Source: Actinomyces sp. oral taxon 170 str. F0386 (GTDB taxonomy: Bacteria; Actinomycetota; Actinomycetes; Actinomycetales; Actinomycetaceae). Taken from it: 64,000 bases of DNA. A program made the translations under genes and the position numbers. Shown here one piece after another: positions 17,202-26,833 of this stretch (positions within the stretch are counted from its first letter, which is position 1; every line of letters starts with the position of its first letter). The notes under the pieces were generated by a model. That model was not told where the DNA came from and made no database searches. It worked only from the letters and a program-made list of their open reading frames with translations. The stretch lies in NCBI RefSeq assembly GCF_000195595.1, contig NZ_GL882544.1, forward strand, positions 372,001-436,000. The letters are read 5' to 3'.

Positions 17202-17843
17202 TCAGCCGAGGATCTTGCCCAGAGGGCTAGGGTCCACCGGCGGCCCGGCGTTCCACTTCACCACGGACCAGCCCGGGGGACGCTCGCTAGTGCGCATGAG
17301 CGCGTAGCAGCAGTTGCTCATGCCGCGCAGGCCGAACCACTGCTGAGGGTCCATGCCCAGCAGATAGGTGGCCCCTAGGTTGGTGGCCGCCCCATGGGAG
17401 ACGGCCACGATGACCTCATCCTTTCCGGCATCGAAAGCGATGGTCTTAAGCGTCTCCCCCACCCGCTCAGCTGTCTGCCGGCGGCTCTCGATGCTGAACC
17501 GGGGAAGATCGCCGCCAGCGCGCCAGGTGGCGTAGTGGTCAGGCCACTGCTTCTTGATGTCGGCCGCCTTGAGGCCCTCCCAGTCTCCGAAGGACTTCTC
17601 GGCCAGTCCCGGGTCGATCTCGACGCCCAGCCCAGTCAGTGACGCCAGGACCTCGGCAGTGGCGCGCGCTCGCGTCAGCGGGGAGGAGACGATCCGTGTG
17701 GGTGCCAGTGCCGCGATACCGTCGGCCGCTCGCCGAGCCTGCTCTCGCCCCGTCTCATTGAGGGGGATATCGACCCGTCCCTGGATGCGCCCCTGAAGGT
17801 TGTAGTCGGTCTGGCCGTGGCGCCACAGGATGAGGTCGGTCAT
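17202..17843 (-). CDS. Histidine phosphatase (phosphoglycerate mutase-like)
   Basis: A 213-aa member of the histidine phosphatase superfamily. The catalytic RHG motif is at residues 8-10 (WRHGQTDYN), the second Arg lies in SSPLTRARAT, and the second His in VAVSHGAAT. The substrate is uncertain: family members include cofactor-dependent phosphoglycerate mutases, broad phosphatases and cobalamin phosphatases. The start overlaps the rsfS stop (ATGA). The nadD, hypothetical, rsfS, phosphatase order is common in actinobacteria, where this gene is usually annotated only to family. Confidence 0.9.
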   Translation of the reverse strand: MTDLILWRHGQTDYNLQGRIQGRVDIPLNETGREQARRAADGIAALAPTRIVSSPLTRARATAEVLASLTGLGVEIDPGLAEKSFGDWEGLKAADIKKQWPDHYATWRAGGDLPRFSIESRRQTAERVGETLKTIAFDAGKDEVIVAVSHGAATNLGATYLLGMDPQQWFGLRGMSNCCYALMRTSERPPGWSVVKWNAGPPVDPSPLGKILG

Positions 17844-18259
17844 GATGCAGCCCCCACCTGACCGTCTTCCTCGCCGCCTTCAGGGCCGCCCGGCCGCGTC
17901 AGGTCCGCCGGCAGCTCGATAGCGGGGCAGTCCTTCCACAGACGCTCCAGGGAGTAGAACTCCCGATCCTCGTTCTGCAAGACGTGGACGACGACGTCCC
18001 CATAGTCCACCAGCACCCAGTGGGCGTCGGCGAAACCCTCACGGGTCCGACGCTTGGCCCCGGCACGATGCATGGCCTCGTCGACCGCGTCAACGATGGC
18101 GTGGACGTGGCGTTCATTCGTGCCGGAGGCCAGCAGGAAGACGTCGGTCAGACCGAGTCGCTCGGATACGTCGATAGCGGCGAGGTACTCAGCCTTCTTA
18201 TCGGCCGCGGCGCGAGCAGCGGCGATAGTCAGATCGGCAGCATGTTCGGTGGCGGGCAC
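17840..18259 (-). CDS. rsfS: Ribosomal silencing factor RsfS
   Basis: A 139-aa DUF143 protein. It binds ribosomal protein L14 and blocks joining of ribosomal subunits when nutrients are short. Recognised by the core TDVFLLASGTNERHVHAIVD and DAHWVLVDYGDVVVHVL, followed by the RLWKDCP motif. The Gly/Glu-rich tail is poorly conserved. It begins with GTG after GAAGGAG. It overlaps the downstream phosphatase gene and follows the acidic membrane protein and nadD, its usual partner. Confidence 0.95.
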   Translation of the reverse strand: MPATEHAADLTIAAARAAADKKAEYLAAIDVSERLGLTDVFLLASGTNERHVHAIVDAVDEAMHRAGAKRRTREGFADAHWVLVDYGDVVVHVLQNEDREFYSLERLWKDCPAIELPADLTRPGGPEGGEEDGQVGAAS

Positions 18260-18324
18260 GAGTCTCCTTCGGGACGGTCAGTCAGGCATCTGCAGCAGCG
18301 GCGACTGTACCGCGCGCGCCGTCC

Positions 18325-19989
18325 TCACACGAGCTGACGGATCCACTCCCCGGCCCCGGCAGCGGCGCTCATGGCGCTGCTACTGGTGCCCCTGTTCATC
18401 AGCAGCACGACCACGACCGCGATGATGAGCAGCACGACCACGACGATGAGCGCGGCCATGAGGATCCTACCGATACGCGAGGAGGAGCCGGGCTGCTCCA
18501 TCGGCAGGACGTGGTCGGGGGTGGGTACCCTGCCGGTTACCTCGTTGACGGGAGCCAGGTAGGGCTCCTCGGGTGCCTCGGCGGCAGGAACCGCCACGGA
18601 GTCCCACTCGGAGCCGCCAACCGGACCGTTGCCGACCTCGGCCTCGTCGGAGTAGAAGGCGTAGGGGCTGACGGCCTCACCGGACATGACGTCGTTGGTC
18701 TCAGCCATCCCGGTCACAATCGTCTCCTGGAAGCTGTCCGCCTGGGAGGGCTGGTGCAGCGACTTCCACTGCGGAGCACCGGGGGCGCCGAACTCGGCGT
18801 CCTGCTGCGTGAGCGACGAGGGCATCATGGCCTGGGCCTCGACATCGATCGCGACGCTCTCCTGCGTCATTGGCTCCTCGATGGAGGCGACGCCATAGGG
18901 CTCCTGGCCATAGGGCTCCTGGACATCGACGGCGTCCTGGGCGGAGGGGGAGCTGTCCACGGGCTGAACCGAGCTGAGCTCGCCCGTGGACGAGTTAACG
19001 GTGCGCACCCCCTGCGCAGCGGCCGGAATGCGCACGATGGGCCGACGCACCGAGCCGGCGGAGGAGGCCGATCCAGCGCTCAGGCCGCTGCGGGCGGACT
19101 CAGTGGCCTCAGACGCGCCGCCCCCGAAGGTGGCGAAATCGGCGGCCCCGGAAGCCGATGCGGACACGGCGGAGACCGCGGTGACGGCTTCCGCCGACTG
19201 AGAGGAGGGTTGCGAGGACACTGACTCACTCTCCTGCGACGTTGTCGCAAGGCCCTCTCGGTAGTCATAGGGGCTGGTGGCGGGCTCATCGGCCCCCGCA
19301 CCGCCGAAACCCTCTGCGGGTCCCCGTGACTCGATACTCTCCTGCTCGTCAGCCTCGGAGGTGGAACCACCTTCAAGGCGCTCCTTGAGCGAGAAGCGGG
19401 TGGGCACCGGCGCCGGCTCAGAGCTGGCGTTCGCCGCCCAGTGGGCATCGTAGTCCAGGGTCGCCACCGGCAGGTCGACCGCCTCCATGAGGCCGGTCTC
19501 GATCTCGGAGATCGCCACGGCCTCGGCCGCCGACAGCGAGCGCCAGCTCGGAGCGGAGGCGGACGGTCCCTCGGGTACGGACAGGTTGAGGGGCGGGTTC
19601 TGCCCCTCTTGCTCGAGGTAGGCCGCCCCGCCCTCGTCCACGGCGGGGAACTCGGCCGACTCCTCCAGCCCGACCTCGGCGTCGTCGCCCGACTGGGCGG
19701 AGGAACGGGGAGTGACTGATGCCGGGTCGGCAAGAGGATCCTGAAGCGCCTGAGCCTGCTCAGGAGTGATCTCGCCCGCCTCGACGGCCGCCCTGAGAGC
19801 CTTGGCCTCCTCACGCAGGCGCCTCATCTCGCGCCGGGTCAGGAGCGGCTGCTGGCCGGTCAGGATCGCCTCCCGCTCGGCGGCGCGCTCCGCCTGCCGG
19901 ATCGCACGACGACTGCCGCGCGGAGCGTGCTCATCCTGCGTCGGCTCCTCGGACGTGGGGGCATTGACGCCGGTCTGCTCAGTGCTCAC
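18325..19989 (-). CDS. Acidic low-complexity protein with C-terminal membrane anchor
   Basis: A 554-aa protein I do not recognise. The N-terminal ~90 residues are highly charged ([17 protein letters not shown], then [19 protein letters not shown]) and likely helical. The middle ~400 residues are Ser/Ala/Glu/Pro-rich, with a short repeat [10 protein letters not shown]. One hydrophobic segment ([20 protein letters not shown]) lies ~45 residues before the C-terminus. With no signal peptide, the long acidic part is probably cytoplasmic and tail-anchored. GTG start; its first 11 bases overlap the end of nadD, so it is translationally coupled to NAD synthesis and rsfS. Confidence 0.8.
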   Translation of the reverse strand: MSTEQTGVNAPTSEEPTQDEHAPRGSRRAIRQAERAAEREAILTGQQPLLTRREMRRLREEAKALRAAVEAGEITPEQAQALQDPLADPASVTPRSSAQSGDDAEVGLEESAEFPAVDEGGAAYLEQEGQNPPLNLSVPEGPSASAPSWRSLSAAEAVAISEIETGLMEAVDLPVATLDYDAHWAANASSEPAPVPTRFSLKERLEGGSTSEADEQESIESRGPAEGFGGAGADEPATSPYDYREGLATTSQESESVSSQPSSQSAEAVTAVSAVSASASGAADFATFGGGASEATESARSGLSAGSASSAGSVRRPIVRIPAAAQGVRTVNSSTGELSSVQPVDSSPSAQDAVDVQEPYGQEPYGVASIEEPMTQESVAIDVEAQAMMPSSLTQQDAEFGAPGAPQWKSLHQPSQADSFQETIVTGMAETNDVMSGEAVSPYAFYSDEAEVGNGPVGGSEWDSVAVPAAEAPEEPYLAPVNEVTGRVPTPDHVLPMEQPGSSSRIGRILMAALIVVVVLLIIAVVVVLLMNRGTSSSAMSAAAGAGEWIRQLV

Positions 19990-20662
19990 CGTCGTTCTCC
20001 TTCCTCAGGGACTGCTCGCGGGCCACTCTCGCCGTCATCGACGTCGCCGACGCCGACCGCAAGGCCATACGATAAAGCCCGTACTTGCGTATGTACTGCA
20101 CGACACCATCGGGAACGAGGTACCACACCGGGAACCCCTCTCCGACTCGCTGACGGCAGTCCGTCGACGAGATCGCCATGGCCGGCACCTCCACCAGCGA
20201 GATCCGGTCACGAGGCACCCCGGAGTCACTGAGGACGTGCCCGGGACGCGTTACCCCTACCAGGTGGGCCAGGTCGAAGATCTCCTCACTGTCCTTCCAG
20301 GTGAGGATCTGCGCCAGGGCGTCCGCGCCGGTGATGAAGTACAGCTCCGCGCCCGGGTACTCGGCTGCGATGTCATGAAGGGTGTCGATCGTGTATGTCG
20401 TACCGCCCCGGTCGATGTCGACTCGGGACACCGTGAACCTCGGGTTGGAGGCCGTGGCGATGACGGTCATGAGGTAGCGGTGCTCGGCCGGGGAGACCCG
20501 GCGATCCTTCTTGAAGGGCTGGGCCCAGGTGGGCACGAAGATAACCTCGTCGAGGGAGAAGACGTTCTGAACCTCACTGGCCGCAACGAGGTGCCCGTGG
20601 TGAATCGGATCAAAGGTCCCGCCCATGATACCGATGCGAAGCGGACGAGCAGACTGTGTCAC
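19979..20662 (-). CDS. nadD: Nicotinate-nucleotide adenylyltransferase
   Basis: A 227-aa enzyme that adenylates nicotinate mononucleotide to form deamido-NAD in NAD synthesis. The nucleotidyltransferase motif [17 protein letters not shown] is at residues ~14-30, and SSTDCRQRV near residue 186 is the second conserved motif (ISSTxIR-like). Start is GTG at 20662. Normally it directly follows proA in actinobacteria; here proA is about 15 kb away, beyond the glycan cluster. It leads a coupled series with the acidic membrane protein, rsfS and the phosphatase. Confidence 0.94.
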   Translation of the reverse strand: MTQSARPLRIGIMGGTFDPIHHGHLVAASEVQNVFSLDEVIFVPTWAQPFKKDRRVSPAEHRYLMTVIATASNPRFTVSRVDIDRGGTTYTIDTLHDIAAEYPGAELYFITGADALAQILTWKDSEEIFDLAHLVGVTRPGHVLSDSGVPRDRISLVEVPAMAISSTDCRQRVGEGFPVWYLVPDGVVQYIRKYGLYRMALRSASATSMTARVAREQSLRKENDGEH

Positions 20663-20839
20663 GCGCTACGCCTCGCTTCTTTCCTGGGGGACACGTTGGC
20701 TCTCCTCAACCGGTTCGGACGACTGCAGTTGGCGAACATACTGCCACGGCCTGCACCCATTGTGGGTCTCCGCAACGCCATAAGCGAGTTGTCAGCCAAC
20801 GGCGCAGAGACACAAGGTTATACTCAGAATAACATCAGG

Positions 20840-21892
20840 TTACTGACAGTTCTTCAGGGCGCGTCCGGCCGCTCCCAGCGCTCGGGCCGAGTTCCCGAGT
20901 CGGGCCGGCACCAGCCTCGGGGCCGGCAGACCTGCCATGAGGACAGCCACTCGCCCACGCAGCGGCTCAAGAAAGACAGCCTCCCCGGCCCGGGTCAGTT
21001 CCGAGCTGATGACGACGTCGATGGGGCCGAGCAGGCCGGCGCCGCGAGCGATGAGGTCGGCCAGCGCGTCCAGACCCGTGTCCCAGACGCGGCGGGCCTC
21101 CCGGTCCCCTGAGCGCATCGCGCCGAGAAGCGAGTCGAGCCCCGAGGAGAGGGAGTCGGCACGTGCGGCGGAGACGTCAGAGCCAACAGAACCGACAGAG
21201 CCACCAGAGTCGTCGACGAGGCCGGCGGTGTAGCGCCTCACCATCGCATCAACGGAGGCGACATCCTTCAGACGGGCTCTTTCGCCGCTCCAGTCAGGAT
21301 CGGGAACCAGGACCCGCCCGACCTGGCCGGCCCAGCCCCCGCCGAGCACCGGGACGCCGTCGAGCAGAACAGCCGCGGAGATGCGTTCACCAACGGAGAG
21401 GTAGAGGCAGCTCTGTCCACCCGCTCCCCATCGGCTCTCAGCCAAGGCGCCGCACCGAGCGTCCTGGCAGAGAGTCACCCCAACAGCCCCGGCAGACTCA
21501 CCGGAGTCGGCCGCCAGGATCCGACCGACAAGGCTCGCCAGCGGAGCGTCCTGCAGCCCAAGGACGTCGCTGTGACGGACGCACCCCTCATCCTCATCGA
21601 CGATGCCCGGCACACAGATCCCCACGACCGGGGCCGGAGCCCCCATGATGTCTCCGGCCGCCTCCTCGGCGGCACTCGCCCGCAAGGAGGTGATGGCACT
21701 GCCGATCTCCTCGGCCAACCGGCGAGCGTCCGAGTGACAGTCCTGCGGGGCAGGACGCTCCAGGGAGGAGATGGCCCTCCCCCGCCCATCAGCAGCAACC
21801 GCGGTGATTCCGTCGGCGCCGACGTCGACCCCCAGCGCAACGGCGCGTTCCTCGGAGCAGGAGCACTCGGAAAGGTCAGCGGGATGTGCCAT
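20840..21892 (-). CDS. ROK-family protein, degenerate
   Basis: A 350-aa protein of the ROK (repressor, ORF, kinase) fold. N-terminal ALGVDVGADGITAVAAD is the phosphate-binding loop, and CQDARCGALAESRWG contains the likely catalytic Asp. The Cys-rich zinc motif of classical ROK proteins (CxCGxxGCxE) is missing. There is no HTH, so it is a kinase-type member, possibly with altered activity. A Gly/Ser insertion (SGGSVGSVGSDVS) is seen near residue 240. The ATG at 21892 is preferred. It is divergent from a DeoR regulator. A sugar substrate is only inferred. Confidence 0.75.
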   Translation of the reverse strand: MAHPADLSECSCSEERAVALGVDVGADGITAVAADGRGRAISSLERPAPQDCHSDARRLAEEIGSAITSLRASAAEEAAGDIMGAPAPVVGICVPGIVDEDEGCVRHSDVLGLQDAPLASLVGRILAADSGESAGAVGVTLCQDARCGALAESRWGAGGQSCLYLSVGERISAAVLLDGVPVLGGGWAGQVGRVLVPDPDWSGERARLKDVASVDAMVRRYTAGLVDDSGGSVGSVGSDVSAARADSLSSGLDSLLGAMRSGDREARRVWDTGLDALADLIARGAGLLGPIDVVISSELTRAGEAVFLEPLRGRVAVLMAGLPAPRLVPARLGNSARALGAAGRALKNCQ

Positions 21893-22033
21893 GTCTTCTC
21901 TGTTCTCAGGGGCGGGACGGCGAGTCGCAGGACCACCACCCCACACGTTGGAATGATCGGTGTCGACGACAGTAGCAAGGTTCGTACCCCTATGTGCCGC
22001 TCTCAGCGGGCAACTCAGGGCATGACTGATCTA

Positions 22034-22047
22034 TGCTGACGTCAGCA
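22034..22047. promoter_or_regulatory. Perfect 14-bp palindrome, candidate operator
   Basis: TGCTGACGTCAGCA is a perfect palindrome in the 282-base gap between the divergent ROK gene and DeoR gene. It is a natural site for autoregulation by the DeoR protein, or for a dimeric regulator of both genes. Confidence 0.45.
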
Positions 22048-22174
22048 CGCCGACTACCTGCCGCGCGGTCAGCAGGATAAGGCGAGTAGTTGATTCACAA
22101 ATCATATGTCGTGCTCCAGCCCCACCCGGCCCCGCTCCCGACCCGGGCCCACCTTGATCTCCAGGAGGATCGAG

Positions 22175-22951
22175 ATGTCTCGGCATGATCGCCATTCGGC
22201 CATCCTCAACATCGTCATGGACGAGGGCAGTGTCCATATCGATGACATCATCACCCGCCTGGGCGTCTCGGCGGCGACCGCGCGGCGCGACCTCGACCAC
22301 CTGGCGGACCAGCAGCTGGTCACCCGGACCCGCGGCGGTGCCATCGCCAATCCCACCTCCACCGAGCCGCCTCTTCGATACCGCACCTCGAGGATGGCCG
22401 ATGAGAAGACCCGGATCGCCAAGGCGGCGGCCGCCATGGTGCACCCGGGGGACTCCATCGGCCTCAACGGCGGCACCACGACCACGGAGGTGGCCCGGGA
22501 GATCGTGCTCCTGCCGGAGCTGACCGACCCGGACGTGCCGGTCACCCTGGTCACCAATGCCGTCAACATCGCCAGCGAGATGACCGTGCGCCAGTGCGTG
22601 CGCGTCGTCGTCACCGGTGGTATCGCACGGGCCCGGTCCTTCGAGCTCACCGGCCCGTTGGCCGAGCTCATCCTGCCCTCGATCAGCATGGGCACGCTCT
22701 TCCTGGGCGTCGAGGGCCTCGATGAGCGGGGCGCCTACGCTCAGCACGACGGCGAGGCCGCCGTCAACGCCGCCCTGGTCGAGGCCGCCCAACGCGTCGT
22801 CGTCGTGTGCGACAGCTCCAAGCTCGGCACGACCGCCTTCACCCTCATCTGCCCCACCGCCTCGATCGACGTGGTCATCACCGACGACGGTGCCCCAGCC
22901 GACCAGGTCGAGGCCCTGCGTCGGGCAGGAGCCGAGGTGCGGCTGGTCTAG
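22175..22951 (+). CDS. DeoR-family transcriptional regulator
   Basis: A 258-aa repressor with an N-terminal HTH (RHSAILNIVMDEGSVHIDDI, then GVSAATARRDLDHL) and a C-terminal sugar-phosphate sensor domain (IGLNGGTTTTEVAREI, VTNAVNIASEM, FLGVEGLDERGAYAQHD, VVCDSSKLG). Members respond to phosphorylated sugars. ATG at 22175 is fixed by AGGAGG five to ten bases upstream. The gene lies between the ROK gene and the glycan operon, in the same direction as the operon, 110 bases before it. Either neighbour may be its target. Confidence 0.92.
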   Translation: MSRHDRHSAILNIVMDEGSVHIDDIITRLGVSAATARRDLDHLADQQLVTRTRGGAIANPTSTEPPLRYRTSRMADEKTRIAKAAAAMVHPGDSIGLNGGTTTTEVAREIVLLPELTDPDVPVTLVTNAVNIASEMTVRQCVRVVVTGGIARARSFELTGPLAELILPSISMGTLFLGVEGLDERGAYAQHDGEAAVNAALVEAAQRVVVVCDSSKLGTTAFTLICPTASIDVVITDDGAPADQVEALRRAGAEVRLV

Positions 22952-23010
22952 CCTCCAACAAACCTGAGAGCTTTCTCATCCACCCCTAATCATCGTCTTC
23001 CCCTGGCCGG

Positions 23011-23037
23011 TCAGAATCGTTTCAGAACGATCCAGAA
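23011..23037 (+). promoter_or_regulatory. Helically phased CAGAA repeats and dyad before the glycan operon
   Basis: CAGAA occurs at 23012, 23023 and 23033, spaced 11 and 10 bases. Overlapping them is a perfect inverted repeat ATCGTT-TCAG-AACGAT (23016-23031). Direct repeats one helical turn apart suit an OmpR-type regulator; the dyad suits a DeoR-type one. Both regulators are encoded at the ends of this operon. Confidence 0.5.
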
Positions 23038-23061
23038 CTGACACCAGGGAAGAGACGATCC

Positions 23062-24357
23062 ATGACAACCGTTCCCCTACGGCTGGCGCTCTACAGTCAC
23101 GACGCCAAGGGGCTGGGACACCTTCGCCGCAACCTTGCTCTGGCCCATCACCTGGCCCGGGCACTGCCGGGGCTCACCGGCCGCGATGTCACCGGCCTGG
23201 TCATCACCGGGCTGGCTCCGGGACAGGAGCACCGGCTTCCTGAGGGTTTCGACTGGCTGGTGCTGCCGGGGGTCAAGAAGGCCGAGGGCACCTACCTGCC
23301 CCAGCGCCTGCGTATCACTCGTGAGGACCTGGGCCTGGTCCGCAGCGCCCTGCTGTCCGGTGTCCTGACGACCTTCACCCCGGACCTGCTCATCATCGAC
23401 CGTCATCCCTACGGGGTGCACCAGGAGCTGCGCGAGCCCCTGGCACGTCTGCGTCAGGCGAGCCCCGGCGCTCGCGTGGTGCTCGGCCTGCGCGAGGTCC
23501 TGGACACGCCCAAGACCGTGCAGCGCGAGTGGGAGGAGCTGAGCGAGGCCGACACGCTGCGTGGGCTCATCGACGAGGTCTGGGTCTACGGGGACGCCTC
23601 GGTCCATGACCTGAGCGCTACTGGCGAGGCTCCGGCGGCGCTGGAGGAGCGGATGCGCTACACCGGCTACCTCGCCCACGGCCGCGACGCCGTAGAAACC
23701 ACTCATGGCTCTGAGGCGTCAGGCGCCTTGGCCGGTAACGCCGAGGTTGCGGAAGCCTTCATCCTGACCACCGCCGGTGGCGGCTCCGACGGCATCAACC
23801 TGCTGCGTGCCGCGGCCGCGGCACGTGTCCCCGACGGGTACCGGCACGTCGTGGTCACCGGCCCCCAGCTCAACGCCGCCCGGTTCCACCAGGTCACTCA
23901 GGCGGCAGGCCCCCGCACCGTCGTGCGCCGGACCTGGGCGGGGATGAGCCACCACATCCAGCGGGCCGCAGCGGTCATCTCGATGGCCGGATACAACACG
24001 GTCAGCGAGATCCTCGCCTCCGACACCCCGGCTCTCCTCGTTCCCCGTGAGACGCCTCGCCTCGAGCAGTTCATCCGGGCCACCGCTCTGAAGGACGTAG
24101 GCGCCACTGACCTCCTGAGAGTCACGGACCTGAGTACTGCGGCACTCGAGGACTGGCTCACCGAGCTGCTGCGTGACCAGGACGCCGGCGCTCGCAGCCA
24201 GCTGGCGGGGCGACGTCGTCTGCGCCTGGACGGTCTGGAAACCGTCCCCCTGCTCGCCGCCCAGCTCATCGGCGATCGGAGCGAAGGTCTCAACGCCCGA
24301 CTCAGCCATCTCAACAGCCACACCACCAGCCTCACCAGGATGGAGATCCCCGCATGA
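23062..24357 (+). CDS. MurG-like predicted glycosyltransferase (GT28 type)
   Basis: A 431-aa soluble GT-B protein of the predicted glycosyltransferase group COG4671. N-terminal YSHDAKGLGHLRRNLALAHHL holds the Gly-rich acceptor loop (GLGH). The C-terminal half has TTAGGGSDGINLL and a GT28 signature, SMAGYNTVSEILASDTPALLVP. No membrane segments are seen, so it probably works at the inner face of the membrane. It is the first gene of a seven-gene operon, and its stop overlaps the next start (ATGA). RBS GGGAAGAG. The sugar and acceptor are unknown. Confidence 0.85.
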   Translation: MTTVPLRLALYSHDAKGLGHLRRNLALAHHLARALPGLTGRDVTGLVITGLAPGQEHRLPEGFDWLVLPGVKKAEGTYLPQRLRITREDLGLVRSALLSGVLTTFTPDLLIIDRHPYGVHQELREPLARLRQASPGARVVLGLREVLDTPKTVQREWEELSEADTLRGLIDEVWVYGDASVHDLSATGEAPAALEERMRYTGYLAHGRDAVETTHGSEASGALAGNAEVAEAFILTTAGGGSDGINLLRAAAAARVPDGYRHVVVTGPQLNAARFHQVTQAAGPRTVVRRTWAGMSHHIQRAAAVISMAGYNTVSEILASDTPALLVPRETPRLEQFIRATALKDVGATDLLRVTDLSTAALEDWLTELLRDQDAGARSQLAGRRRLRLDGLETVPLLAAQLIGDRSEGLNARLSHLNSHTTSLTRMEIPA

Positions 24358-25652
24358 ATCCCGCAGCCGACAACCACCAGGACATTCGCTACAACGGTGC
24401 CCGCATCGGATACGTCCTCAAGGTCTACCCGCGCTTCTCGGAGACCTTCATCGTCACCGAGATCCTGGCCCGCGAGGCCCAGGGCGAGGACCTGAGCATC
24501 TACGCGCTGCGCCCCACCACGGACTCGCGCTTCCACCCCGAGATCGCCCGGGTGGCCGCCCGGGTCAACTGGGTGAACCGGCCGGTACGGGCCATCGACC
24601 TGTGGAGCCAGTTCACCGACGGTCTGACCCGCAAGGACGACCGCGAGCGCTTCGCCGCCATCATGCCGGTGCTGGCCGACCTTCCCGGTGACGAGGTGGC
24701 TCAGGGCGTGGAGCTGGCACGTCAGGCACGCAGGGACTCCATCACGCATCTGCACGCGCACTTCGCGTCTCTGGCGGGCCGGGTGGCATGGATCGCCTCG
24801 GCCCTGACCGGTATCCCCTACACCGTGACCACCCACGCCAAGGACATCTTCCACGAGTCAGTGGACCCCGTGTGGCTGCGTCGCATCTGCACCGACGCGC
24901 AGCGGGTCATCGCCATCAGCCGGTACAACAAGGAGCACCTGAGGACGGTGCTGGCGGGCACAGGGGCCACGGTGTCCCTGCGCTACAACGCCATCGAGCT
25001 CGACCGCTTCTCCTACCGCGCTCCGCTACCCGTGCCGGCCGGGAACTCACGGCCGCTACGGGTGTGCGCCGTCGGGCGCCTGGTTCCCAAGAAGGGCTTC
25101 GCGGACCTGATCGAGGCGGTGCGGATCCTGGTGAGCTCCGGTGTCGACGTCGAGGTCGATCTGGCCGGTGACGGCGACGAGCGTGAGCGCCTGACCGCGC
25201 AGATCGACCGCCTGGGTCTGACGGACCGGATCCGACTCCTGGGTCCGCTCACACAGGCGGAGGTGCGTGGCCTGCTGGAGCGCTCGGACGTCTTCGCAGC
25301 GCCCTGCATCGAGGCGGCCGATGGCAATATCGACGGTCTTCCCACGGTGATCCTGGAGGCGATGGCCTGCGGGACGCCGGTGGTGGCCACGGCGGTCTCG
25401 GGGCTGCCGGAGGTGGTTCGCGACGGTGTCACCGGGCTCCTGCTGCCGCCGGGGGACCCGACCGAGCTGGCGGTTGCCCTTCGCAGGATCGCGCTGGGCG
25501 AGGTCGACACCGTCTCCCTGTCTCGTGGGGCACGGTCACTGATCGAGGAGCACTTCGACTCCCGTGCCCAGGCCGAGGTCCTGGCCGCCTGGCAGTCGGG
25601 ACCCCGCCCCGCTCCCGCCATGTACCTGACCGATCGAGAAGGAGCCGCCTGA
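24354..25652 (+). CDS. Family 4 glycosyltransferase
   Basis: A 432-aa GT4 retaining glycosyltransferase. N-terminal GYVLKVYPRFSETFIVTEILA resembles colanic-acid type WcaL-like enzymes. HAHFASLAGRVAW is in the acceptor domain, and the donor domain carries AVGRLVPKKGFADLIEA and the E-x7-E motif (EAADGNIDGLPTVILEAMA). Soluble, peripheral membrane likely. It overlaps the preceding gene by ATGA and abuts the next by TGATG, so expression is tightly coupled. The donor is not determinable; UDP-glucuronate is possible because a UDP-glucose dehydrogenase is in the operon. Confidence 0.92.
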   Translation: MNPAADNHQDIRYNGARIGYVLKVYPRFSETFIVTEILAREAQGEDLSIYALRPTTDSRFHPEIARVAARVNWVNRPVRAIDLWSQFTDGLTRKDDRERFAAIMPVLADLPGDEVAQGVELARQARRDSITHLHAHFASLAGRVAWIASALTGIPYTVTTHAKDIFHESVDPVWLRRICTDAQRVIAISRYNKEHLRTVLAGTGATVSLRYNAIELDRFSYRAPLPVPAGNSRPLRVCAVGRLVPKKGFADLIEAVRILVSSGVDVEVDLAGDGDERERLTAQIDRLGLTDRIRLLGPLTQAEVRGLLERSDVFAAPCIEAADGNIDGLPTVILEAMACGTPVVATAVSGLPEVVRDGVTGLLLPPGDPTELAVALRRIALGEVDTVSLSRGARSLIEEHFDSRAQAEVLAAWQSGPRPAPAMYLTDREGAA

Positions 25653-26833
25653 TGCGGATCGCCTACATCTGCTGCGACCCGGGCATCCCGGTGTTCGGGA
25701 CCAAGGGCGCCTCGGTGCACATCCAGGAGGTCGTCCGTGAACTGCGATCCATTGGCCACGAGATGGCCCTGTACGCCGTGCGTTCCGGAAAGCACGTTCC
25801 CGACGACCTCACCGACCTCGAGCTGCACCTGGAGGCCGTGGCCGACGTCGAGCCCGCTGCGCGGGAGCAGGCGCAGGCGCACGCCGCGGAGCGGATCGTC
25901 TCCCGGGTGATCGCCGACGGCGCCGACCTGGTCTACGAGCGCTACTCCCTGTTCTCCACGGCGCTTGCTGACATCACGGCCGCCACCGGTGTTCCCGGGA
26001 TCCTGGAGGTCAATGCTCCGCTGATCGATGAGCAGCGTCGTCACCGCTCGCTGGTGGACGCCTCCGGCGCGGCGCAGGTGCTGCGCCGTCAGGTGGCGGC
26101 CACCCGGGCCACAGTGTGCGTCTCGGACCCGGTGGCCGACTGGGTGCGTCGTCGCACCGCCGACCTGTCCGATACCGGTGCGGACGCGGACGATGTCGCC
26201 AACAGGATCCACACGGTTCCCAACGGTGTGAGTGTGCGCCGTATTCAGCCCCAGCCGGAGGACCCGAGCCGGGTGGTCGTCACCTTCGTGGGGACTCTGA
26301 AGCCCTGGCACGGGGTGGCCGACCTCATCACGTCGGCGGCCCTGGCGCGTGAGAGCTGGAGCCTGCGGATCATTGGTGACGGCCCCGAGATGGAGTCGCT
26401 GCGTGCTCAGGCCGAGCGCCTCGGGGTGGAGGTGGACTTCCTCGGGGCGGTCGCTCCGCAGGATATCCCCGCCCACCTGGCGGGCTCGGCGATCGGAGTG
26501 GCCCCTTACCCGGACCTGGGCGGGGGCGAGCAGCAGTACTTCTCCCCCATGAAGGTCCTGGAGTACCTGGCCGCGGGGCTCGCGGTCGTGGCCTCCGACG
26601 TCGGGCAGGTCCCCCAGTTGCTTGAGGACGGCTCTGGCCGGCACGGCGTACTCGTGGCCCCCTCGGACCCCACGGCCCTGGCCGCAGCCCTGGATGATCT
26701 GACGGCATGCCCGGATCGGCGCGCCCGCATGGGCCGCGGCGGGCGCCTTCTGGCCGAGGAACGCCACTCCTGGCGTCGGACCGTCGACCGGATCCTGGAG
26801 CTGGCCGGCCTCGCTCAGGATGGTGAGCGGTGA
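25652..26833 (+). CDS. Family 4 glycosyltransferase
   Basis: A 393-aa GT4 enzyme. N-terminal ICCDPGIPVFGTKGASVHIQ is the Gly-rich loop, and VTFVGTLKPWHGVADLI and VAPYPDLGGGEQQYFSPMKV mark the donor domain; the second acid of the E-x7-E motif is seen in SPMKVLEYLAAGLAVVASD. No membrane helix. Its ATG shares a base with the upstream stop, and its stop overlaps the exporter start. It differs from its neighbour in both halves, so this is not a recent duplication. Linkage and donor unknown. Confidence 0.92.
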   Translation: MRIAYICCDPGIPVFGTKGASVHIQEVVRELRSIGHEMALYAVRSGKHVPDDLTDLELHLEAVADVEPAAREQAQAHAAERIVSRVIADGADLVYERYSLFSTALADITAATGVPGILEVNAPLIDEQRRHRSLVDASGAAQVLRRQVAATRATVCVSDPVADWVRRRTADLSDTGADADDVANRIHTVPNGVSVRRIQPQPEDPSRVVVTFVGTLKPWHGVADLITSAALARESWSLRIIGDGPEMESLRAQAERLGVEVDFLGAVAPQDIPAHLAGSAIGVAPYPDLGGGEQQYFSPMKVLEYLAAGLAVVASDVGQVPQLLEDGSGRHGVLVAPSDPTALAAALDDLTACPDRRARMGRGGRLLAEERHSWRRTVDRILELAGLAQDGER

